24,375 bases of DNA, from contig CAYLYM010000056.1 in the NCBI GenBank assembly GCA_964387645.1, positions 1-24,375 of the forward strand. Reading direction: 5' to 3'. Below are positions 1 through 5,500 of this stretch, piece after piece. A model generated the notes under the pieces. It saw nothing but the letters and a program-made list of their open reading frames with translations, did no database searches and was not told where the DNA came from. Positions within the stretch are counted from its first letter, which is position 1. The number at the start of each line of letters is the position of its first letter. The position numbers and the translations under genes are program-made. The DNA is from CAYLYM01 sp964387645. Lineage in GTDB: Bacteria > Calditrichota > Calditrichia > RBG-13-44-9.

Positions 1-123
1 TCATCCTCATTCATAATAAATTTCTCACTCAATCAATGTTATTTTGATGATTCGTATTCGATAAGAAAGTTACAATTTTTTTGCACTTTATTATCTTGAA
101 ATTTATTTTTTATCTTCACACAC

Positions 124-158
124 TTTCGCCATCTTTTACAGAATCATAAATGGCGAAA
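124..158. repeat. 9-bp inverted repeat in the leader of the first gene
   Basis: The arms TTTCGCCAT (124-132) and ATGGCGAAA (150-158) are perfect reverse complements around a 17-nt spacer. The right arm runs into a further A tract, so this is not a plus-strand intrinsic terminator (no T run follows). It lies 76-110 bp before the lysine-ketoglutarate reductase start and could be an operator or an mRNA leader hairpin; this is inference. The rest of 1-233 is AT-rich and shows no gene that I can support. Confidence 0.4.
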
Positions 159-233
159 AAAAAAGCTATAGCAGAAAAAAATTTATTCCAATTCAGGCGA
201 AACTCTCTCAATTGAATGAAAAAGGAGCACAGA

Positions 234-1550
234 ATGATCGGAAAAATTGGTATTCGTAAAGAAAATAAAGATATTACAGAAAAAAGAGCTCCCTTAACAC
301 CTGATCAAGTTAAAGAACTAATCGACAAATATTCACTTCAAGTGGTTGTTGAGCCGGCTGACAACCGGATTTTTAAAAATGAAGAATACCAACAGGCCGG
401 TGCTCAAATTTCTAATAATTTAAAGGATTGTAATATCATATTTGGTGTTAAAGAAATTCCCATTCCAGACTTTATTCCAGGAAACGCCTATTGCTTTTTC
501 TCCCATACCATTAAAGGCCAATCTTACAACATGCCCATGCTAAAGCGCATATTAGATCTGCGAAATACGCTCTTAGATTATGAAAAAGTTACGGATGAGA
601 ATGGTAAGCGAATTATTTTTTTTGGAAAATTTGCCGGATACGCAGGGATGATTGACACATTATGGGCCTTTGGTCAACGGCTTAAATGGGAAGGCTTTGA
701 GACCCCTTTCGCCGAAATTAAACAAGCTTTGCATTACACTTCTTTAGAAGAGGCGAAAAATGCTATTCGATTAGTGGGAGAGAAAATATTAAAGGATGGT
801 TTACCACATGAACTCACGCCACTCATTTGTGGGTTTACTGGATATGGGCAGGTTTCGCAAGGTGCACAGGAAATTTTTGACTTACTTCCTGTGCAGACAA
901 TTACTGTCGCTCAGCTTAAAAGATTACCCGAAGAGGACAGTAAATCTAAAAATCTCCTCTTTAAAGTTGTTTTTAAAGAAGAAGATATGGTAGAACCAAT
1001 AAACTCAGCCGAGGCGTTTAATCTACACGAATATTATGAACATCCTTCAAAGTTTCGTTCAAAGTTCGAAAATTATATTCCTTACCTAACAATTCTAATA
1101 AATGGTATTTATTGGGAGCCTCGCTATCCACGATTGCTTACCAAAGCGTATCTCAAGAAATTTTATCAGGAGCAATCTGATCAGAAATTAAAAATTATTG
1201 GAGACATCAGCTGTGACATTGAAGGATCCATTGAATGCACCGTAAAAACCACCAATTCACAAAATCCAGTTTATGTTTATGATCCCTTAAAAGATCAAAC
1301 CGTTGATGGTTGGGTGGGCAACGGGCCGGTGATTTTAGCTGTTGACAAATTACCGGCTGAATTGCCGCGAGAGGCTTCCACATCATTCGGCAAAGCATTG
1401 TTGCCTTTTGTACCTGCGTTGGCGAAAACAAATTTTAATCTACCCTACTCCCAACTGAATTTACCCGATGAATTTAAGAAGGCGGTTATCGCTCATCAGG
1501 GATTTCTCACACCGCCTTATAAATATCTCCAGAAATTCATTTCTCCATAA
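234..1550 (+). CDS. Lysine-ketoglutarate reductase (saccharopine-forming), stand-alone LKR subunit
   Basis: Probably condenses lysine with 2-oxoglutarate to saccharopine using NADPH, the first step of the saccharopine route of lysine breakdown, in the cytoplasm. The protein matches, from memory, the N-terminal half of animal and plant aminoadipate semialdehyde synthase. It has the KRAPLTPDQV segment of the alanine dehydrogenase/LKR N-domain, then CFFSHTIKGQ, LLDYEKV, FAGYAGMID and, in the nucleotide-binding part, GFTGYGQVSQGAQEIF. About 438 residues is the usual size of one LKR half. I start at ATG 234 rather than the in-frame ATG 216, because GGAG at 224-227 sits 6 nt before 234. The saccharopine dehydrogenase gene lies 559 bp downstream on the same strand, which supports the role. 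A related saccharopine or opine dehydrogenase specificity cannot be excluded. Confidence 0.85.
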   Translation: MIGKIGIRKENKDITEKRAPLTPDQVKELIDKYSLQVVVEPADNRIFKNEEYQQAGAQISNNLKDCNIIFGVKEIPIPDFIPGNAYCFFSHTIKGQSYNMPMLKRILDLRNTLLDYEKVTDENGKRIIFFGKFAGYAGMIDTLWAFGQRLKWEGFETPFAEIKQALHYTSLEEAKNAIRLVGEKILKDGLPHELTPLICGFTGYGQVSQGAQEIFDLLPVQTITVAQLKRLPEEDSKSKNLLFKVVFKEEDMVEPINSAEAFNLHEYYEHPSKFRSKFENYIPYLTILINGIYWEPRYPRLLTKAYLKKFYQEQSDQKLKIIGDISCDIEGSIECTVKTTNSQNPVYVYDPLKDQTVDGWVGNGPVILAVDKLPAELPREASTSFGKALLPFVPALAKTNFNLPYSQLNLPDEFKKAVIAHQGFLTPPYKYLQKFISP

Positions 1551-2109
1551 CCATTATTATGCTGCTAATATTTTATGTTTTATCTTTAACATTCCTGGAG
1601 GGGGGACATGGATCCCCTCATTTAAAAATACAATGAGATCAACCCTGTAAAGAAGGAGCATTGCCTTAATCTATTGAATTTGAATAATTCATCTCTCCCA
1701 AAAATTAAGTTTAGCTTTTACCCATATTATTAATCCCGAAGGAAGGGGAGAAACTATGAAAAGCAATTCTTAATAAAAAAAGTATCTCTTACTATTGAAA
1801 TTTTTTAGCAAGATAAGTTGTTATTTTATTCCCAATTCTTTTTATTTACTCCTTCCTTGCCATTTCAAGACATGATTCAGCAGAATATTCAAAATTACTT
1901 GTTTTATATAAAATTATTTGTATAAATTTATCATATTAAAAATGATTCTTGACAAAAATAGAGTATGGGATCTTTTATTGATATCAGGAAACGGTTTCGA
2001 AATGAATGTCACACTTAATTTTGATCACACCTTTTCTGGAAAGTTTTTGTATTGCTTACCGATAAAAATAATTTAATAATGCATTTAATTTTAATTCCCG
2101 GAGGATTTT
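1551..2109 (+). other. Intergenic spacer between the two lysine-pathway genes
   Basis: This 559-bp AT-rich stretch holds no gene I can support. There is a GC hairpin at 1598-1619 (GAGGGG with CCCCTC) without a following T run, so it is a poor terminator. At 1741-1771 a strong AGGAAGGGGAG ribosome-site look-alike precedes an ATG that opens only five codons (MKSNS) before a stop, possibly the remnant of a gene start or a leader peptide. A promoter candidate near 1949-1998 is listed separately. I recognise no lysine riboswitch. Confidence 0.4.
1949..1998 (+). promoter_or_regulatory. Candidate promoter with overlapping dyad operator, upstream of saccharopine dehydrogenase
   Basis: A perfect TTGACA (1949-1954) is followed after 18 bp by TTTTAT (1973-1978, 4 of 6 matches to TATAAT). 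About ten bases further, over the expected start of transcription, lies the dyad GAAAC-G-GTTTC (1988-1998). A repressor bound there would block the promoter. The dyad resembles LacI/CcpA-type operators in general form only. It suggests that the dehydrogenase gene has its own control besides any read-through from the reductase gene. Confidence 0.35.
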
Positions 2110-3456
2110 ATGAAAAAAGTTCTCATCCTGGGCGCGGGTCTTGTTGCAAAACCAATGGTGGATTATCTTCTCTCTCAAAATTTTCTGGTAATACTGGCAA
2201 CCAGAACTGTTACAAAAGCCGAAAAAATTCTTGGAAATCGTAAAAATGGAAAAGCGGTTCACCTTTTGATGCAAGATGAAGTAAAATTAGACCAGTTGAT
2301 CAGCAATTCCGACATTGTCGTTAGCCTTTTACCTTACACTTATCACGTAAAAGTAGCCCAATTTTGTTTAAAACATAAAAAAAGTCTGGTAACAACCTCT
2401 TATGTAAGTCATGAGATGCAGAATCTTGATGATCAAGCTAAAGAGAGAGGGATTTTAATATTGAATGAAATTGGTTTAGATCCTGGCATCGATCATATGT
2501 CAGCCATGCGTATCATAGAGGACATTCATTCCAGAAATGGGAAAATCATTTCCTTCCGTTCGTACTGTGGAGGAATTCCGGCACCGGAAAACAATGACAA
2601 TCCCTGGGGATACAAGTTTTCGTGGAGCCCTAAAGGTGTACTGATGGCAGGACGAAATAATGCTCGTTTTCTTAGCGAGGGAAAAATTGTAGAAATCTCC
2701 GGAAAAGAGCTATTTAAAAATCACTGGCCTATTACAATCGAAGATCTGGAATTAGAGACATATCCAAATCGGGATTCAATACCATACATACAACGCTATG
2801 GCATTCATGAAGCGCAAACAATGTTTAGAGGAACACTCCGATATCCAGGTTGGTGCCAAACACTTTCCGTGGTAAGTGAATTGGGATTACTTGAAGAAAC
2901 ACCCGTGACTGATGTCAAAGGAAAAACCTATTGTGAAATCTTAAACCGTATTCTCAAAGTTCCTCAAGGTGAAGATCCTAAAAAATATATTTCGAAGAAA
3001 TTACACCTCGAAGAAAAGGACGAAATTCTTCATAAATTTTCCTGGTTGGGATTATTCGACAAGGAAGTTTTTCCAGAGGAAACAACGACACCAATTGATT
3101 TCCTGGCTTATTTAATGCTTAAAAAAATGCAATATTCTCAGGATGAACGAGATATGATCGTCCTCCACCATGATTTCGTAGTTGAATTTTCCAATCAAAA
3201 GGAACATATTCTTTCCACATTAATCGAAACAGGGGCGATCAGGAATAAGTCGGCCATGTCTCGAACCGTTTCACTCCCGGCTGCCATTGCAGTTCGATTA
3301 ATACTGGAAGGCGCAATTAAAGAAATCGGGGTACAAATTCCGATTCATCCCGACATCTACCATCCAGTACTGACTGAACTTGAAGATATGGGTTTAATTT
3401 TTAGAGAAAAAAAGGAGAAATTAAAACATTTAAACTCCTCAGATAAGACAAACTAA
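2110..3456 (+). CDS. Saccharopine dehydrogenase (glutamate-forming)
   Basis: Likely oxidises saccharopine to glutamate and 2-aminoadipate semialdehyde with NAD+, the second step of the pathway begun by the upstream gene. The N-terminus is a Rossmann nucleotide site, VLILGAGLVAKPMVDYL (residues 4-20). It is followed by VVSLLPYTYHVKVA, NEIGLDPGIDHM, SYCGGIPAPE, YKFSWSPKGVLM and FRGTLRYPGW, all hallmarks of the SDH half of the bifunctional animal enzyme as I remember it. The length of 448 residues is normal. GGAGG at 2100-2104 lies 5 nt before the ATG and fixes the start. No strong terminator follows; the next element is the tRNA promoter at 3465. The reverse direction (Lys9-like lysine synthesis) is possible, but pairing with an LKR-type reductase favours catabolism. 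Confidence 0.9.
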   Translation: MKKVLILGAGLVAKPMVDYLLSQNFLVILATRTVTKAEKILGNRKNGKAVHLLMQDEVKLDQLISNSDIVVSLLPYTYHVKVAQFCLKHKKSLVTTSYVSHEMQNLDDQAKERGILILNEIGLDPGIDHMSAMRIIEDIHSRNGKIISFRSYCGGIPAPENNDNPWGYKFSWSPKGVLMAGRNNARFLSEGKIVEISGKELFKNHWPITIEDLELETYPNRDSIPYIQRYGIHEAQTMFRGTLRYPGWCQTLSVVSELGLLEETPVTDVKGKTYCEILNRILKVPQGEDPKKYISKKLHLEEKDEILHKFSWLGLFDKEVFPEETTTPIDFLAYLMLKKMQYSQDERDMIVLHHDFVVEFSNQKEHILSTLIETGAIRNKSAMSRTVSLPAAIAVRLILEGAIKEIGVQIPIHPDIYHPVLTELEDMGLIFREKKEKLKHLNSSDKTN

Positions 3457-3464
3457 ATGTCGGC

Positions 3465-3493
3465 TTGACAAGCCTTTGGGTTTATATTAAATT
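3465..3493 (+). promoter_or_regulatory. Candidate promoter of the original tRNA-Leu gene
   Basis: A perfect TTGACA (3465-3470), embedded in the palindrome GGCTTG-A-CAAGCC (3462-3474), is followed after 16-17 bp by TTAAAT/TAAATT (3487-3493, 4 of 6 matches). The predicted start near 3500 is just ahead of the broken tRNA half at 3508, the usual layout for a tRNA promoter. It now drives the broken half and the nuclease gene, with the intact tRNA more than 300 bp downstream. Confidence 0.5.
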
Positions 3494-3507
3494 TGCGCAG
3501 CATTTAG

Positions 3508-3573
3508 GCCGGAGTGGTGGAATTGGCAGATCAGTCTGGCAGGCGCCAGCCTGACAGGCGCGCCGGACTCAAA
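3508..3573 (+). pseudogene. Truncated tRNA-Leu: 5' half duplicated and interrupted
   Basis: Bases 3502-3530 are identical to 3825-3853 of the intact tRNA-Leu region: acceptor 5' strand GCCGGAG, D arm, and six bases before the gene. After a 28-nt insert, 3559-3573 (CGCGCCGGACTCAAA) are identical to 3854-3868, which carries the copy through the D stem and 5' anticodon stem to position 37 of the anticodon loop. The 3' half is absent; sequence leading to the GIY-YIG start follows at once. It cannot fold into a tRNA. Either a nuclease element broke the original gene in its anticodon loop and an intact copy was restored at its far end, or the tRNA was partly duplicated. Confidence 0.9.
3531..3558. 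repeat. 28-nt palindromic insert in the D arm of the broken tRNA-Leu
   Basis: This is the only difference from the intact tRNA within the duplicated part. TCAG-T-CTGGC (3531-3540) pairs with GCCAG-C-CTGA (3545-3554) around the loop AGGC, with one T/C mismatch, followed by CAGG. The motif GTCTGGC...CCAG...GACAGGC also occurs at 13869-13887, so the insert looks like a dispersed palindromic repeat. It lies between the D loop and the 3' strand of the D stem. Confidence 0.75.
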
Positions 3574-3589
3574 TTAGTTTTTAATTCAG

Positions 3590-3883
3590 ATGTATTTTGT
3601 TTATGTTCTCTGGTTTCCGAAAGATGGAACTAAATATATTGGCCAGACCAATAATTTACTAAGAAGGGTGAAGCAACATCTTGATGGTAAAGTTGAGTAT
3701 ACGAAGAGTCGAAGGCCATTTAAGTTGATTTATGTAGAGAAATTCTTAACTCGAGAAGAAGCGGTAAAGAGAGAAAAATATTTAAAATCAAGGAGCGGTA
3801 GGAGATATTTAGATAAAATACTTAATTTAGGCCGGAGTGGTGGAATTGGCAGACGCGCCGGACTCAAAATCCGGTCCGGGTGA
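3590..3883 (+). CDS. Small GIY-YIG endonuclease with tRNA-encoded tail
   Basis: A stand-alone GIY-YIG nuclease domain of the short URI/UvrC-like type, which cuts DNA using one metal ion. Visible are FVYVL (3-7, the GIY strand), KYIGQTNNL (15-23, the YIG strand), the R25/R26 pair and H30 of the first helix, LIYVEKF (46-52), and REKYLKSRSGRRYL (61-74), where E62 is the likely metal ligand. The normal family end is near residue 79. The last 17 residues (from G81) and the stop are encoded by the intact tRNA-Leu, so they are probably not a functional domain. The ATG has no Shine-Dalgarno sequence; the leader is the broken tRNA half. Its place between a half and a whole copy of the same tRNA suggests a tRNA-targeting selfish element. 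No group I intron core is visible, and there is little room for one. Confidence 0.8.
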   Translation: MYFVYVLWFPKDGTKYIGQTNNLLRRVKQHLDGKVEYTKSRRPFKLIYVEKFLTREEAVKREKYLKSRSGRRYLDKILNLGRSGGIGRRAGLKIRSG

Positions 3884-3916
3884 CACCGGGTGTGGGTTCG
3901 AGTCCCACCTCCGGCA
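3831..3916 (+). tRNA. tRNA-Leu(CAA)
   Basis: The full class II cloverleaf is readable. Acceptor arms are GCCGGAG (3831-3837) and CTCCGGC (3909-3915) with discriminator A3916. The anticodon stem is CCGGA (3858-3862) with TCCGG (3870-3874), loop CTCAAAA, and anticodon CAA at 3865-3867, reading UUG. The long variable arm is CCGG-gtgaca-CCGG. The T arm is GTGGG-TTCGAGT-CCCAC (3892-3908). CCA is not encoded. The 5' 53 bases overlap the end of the GIY-YIG reading frame. No separate promoter is obvious just upstream; TAAAAT at 3814-3819 is a possible -10 without a -35. The transcript ends at the terminator 5 nt downstream. Confidence 0.97.
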
Positions 3917-3920
3917 CAAG

Positions 3921-3954
3921 AAAAGGCAGGTCTGATTAAAAATGCCTGCCTTTT
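3921..3954 (+). terminator. Intrinsic terminator of the tRNA-Leu transcript
   Basis: AAAAGGCAGG (3921-3930) pairs perfectly with CCTGCCTTTT (3945-3954) around a 14-nt loop, and the T run continues to 3956. The A/T symmetry means it could also work on the minus strand. Confidence 0.9.
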
Positions 3955-3977
3955 TTATTTTGAGGGGAAAAACGATA

Positions 3978-4183
3978 TTTCATGTCTATGTCCTTTAAAG
4001 TCCGAAAGATATAAAATTTTATATCGGCCAGATCAACTACCTTGAACTTCCGGTTAGAGCAGCATAGAAAGGGTCTATTTGAGTCTACCTGAAATAGGTG
4101 GATTCTTTGATGCAGAATACCTGTCCAAAACCCGAATTACGAAGCAGACAAAATTATGTAAATACTGCTGTTGTAAAATTTGA
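3978..4183 (+). pseudogene. Decayed GIY-YIG endonuclease gene
   Basis: Read across three frames, this stretch retains the family pattern. From 3978: FHVYVL, a TAA stop, then SPKDIKFYIGQINYLE. After a shift near 4047: FRLEQHRKGLFEST, a TGA stop at 4090, then NR. After another shift near 4105: FDAEYLSKT, the counterpart of the LIYxExYLSKxDA segment, and then it fades. Two in-frame stops and two frameshifts make it non-functional. It is close at the DNA level to the intact gene before the tRNA (for example TCCGAAAGAT and GGCCAGA), so both may descend from successive insertions of one family at this tRNA. The stretch 4184-4316 shows nothing recognisable. Confidence 0.8.
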
Positions 4184-4316
4184 GAAAAATCTATTGAATA
4201 GATAATTGTATCGCTCAAACGTTAAAGAAAAAATTTTCCTTTTCTCTTTTCAATAAATCCTCAACATCGGATCAATTTTTTATTCAGCCAAATTACAAGA
4301 TAATTTTGATAAAGAA

Positions 4317-5255
4317 TCAATATTCTCCTGGAAACAACTGCCGAATCAATCTTATGGCATCTCTGGCGGTATTCATAAAGGTATAAGGTTTCGCTTCGGG
4401 CGTATGGTTTTCAGGTACTTTGTACCGGGATTGGATTAAAAAAAGATCTGGGAAAATACCGTCATTATAGAGCTTATAAACGTAATTGATAGTCAAGTCA
4501 TGAAACATTTTAGCGGTTCCATTACGGGGTTCGGCATTGATGATAATATGGAATTGAATTTGTCTTTGGAAACACCATTGTTGCAGCTCTTTAAACTTTC
4601 TGGGATTATTTACAATACCATCATCATCACGCGTTCTTTTCTCTCTGTAATAATTATATGGACAGTCCACCTCAACAAACGCTATTCTCCCTCCAGCTTG
4701 TGTTAAAGCACCATACAATTTTTCTAAAACTTGAAGATAGGTAATGCCCGACCTGGTTGTATAGTCACCATTAAATCCTCTTAGTTCCTCCGTAAAATCC
4801 CAATTTGGGAAATTTGTTATAAGTCCGATGCGAATCTTCGGATAGACAGCGTGAATCTTTTTCCAAAAATCAACCAACTCTACGGCAATCTGGTCCAACG
4901 TTTTTGCCTCTGGATGATTATGAATCCCTTTTAACATTCGCCGTACAGGACCATCTAGATGAAGTAAAGCTACCTCTCCCCCATTTTCGAAAATGGGACG
5001 AATTTGATTTAAGGCTTTTTGCACTGCACTTGAGGAACCCAGATGAAAATCGCCAAATTTACATCCAATTTCAATTTGACGAGAACGCATAAATTGAACA
5101 AATTTTTTCGGATTTGATTTGGTACACCAGTTTGCGGAGGTGAACTGAACACCATAGTATTTGTATAAATTAATCCCCTGTGCAACCTCTTCCCATTCTG
5201 ACGGATCTAAAAACAATGAATCGGGGGAAACAGTAATATTAGATGGTGCTATCAC
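4317..5255 (-). CDS. Conserved-looking protein of unknown function, possible TIM-barrel
   Basis: I do not recognise this 312-residue protein. It has no signal peptide or membrane segment and looks cytoplasmic and soluble. Alternating strand-like segments (VALLHLDGP, IRIGLITNFPNWD, IAFVEVDCPYNYY, IQFHIIINAEP, PDLFLIQS) ending in acidic or aromatic residues suggest a (beta/alpha)8 barrel similar in style to glycoside hydrolases; D207 and E245, roughly, could be catalytic. This is inference from pattern only. The start is GTG at 5255: an in-frame TAA lies nine bases upstream, so it cannot extend, and no clear ribosome site is present. It lies downstream of and in line with the GH31 gene, 245 bp away, so the two may be co-transcribed and linked in polysaccharide use, but the gap makes this uncertain. 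Confidence 0.6.
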   Translation of the reverse strand: MIAPSNITVSPDSLFLDPSEWEEVAQGINLYKYYGVQFTSANWCTKSNPKKFVQFMRSRQIEIGCKFGDFHLGSSSAVQKALNQIRPIFENGGEVALLHLDGPVRRMLKGIHNHPEAKTLDQIAVELVDFWKKIHAVYPKIRIGLITNFPNWDFTEELRGFNGDYTTRSGITYLQVLEKLYGALTQAGGRIAFVEVDCPYNYYREKRTRDDDGIVNNPRKFKELQQWCFQRQIQFHIIINAEPRNGTAKMFHDLTINYVYKLYNDGIFPDLFLIQSRYKVPENHTPEAKPYTFMNTARDAIRLIRQLFPGEY

Positions 5256-5500
5256 AATTTTTTATGATTTTGGATTAATGGAAGAAATACCCAAAGGTTC
5301 CTTATTCTGTAAACAGGCTGAATGAAATTAGAATATAATCAGCAAGCTGAAAACCATTAAACTTATTTGTTTTTTCCTGGATGTCGCATAATAGATTACA
5401 ATATTTACCCATCGTAAAAAAATAAATACAATTTATTTATTTAAGTTAGTGATCAGATAATTAAGTAGTTTTATTTAAGAATAATATGTTTAATTTAGAT

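Noticed and set aside
124..158. Intrinsic terminator before the first gene
   Set aside because: The stem is followed by A, not T, on the plus strand, and no T run follows on the minus strand.
796..993. Open frames inside the lysine-ketoglutarate reductase gene, including a minus-strand one at 1207-1431
   Set aside because: They are shadows of a strongly supported gene, with no ribosome site or family features.
1551..2109. Lysine riboswitch between the two lysine-pathway genes
   Set aside because: I could not find the conserved five-helix core; only isolated hairpins are present.
3508..3883. Group I or group II intron in tRNA-Leu
   Set aside because: The 3' exon is not simply split off: an entire tRNA follows, and only about 16 nt lie between the break and the nuclease start, too little for an intron core.
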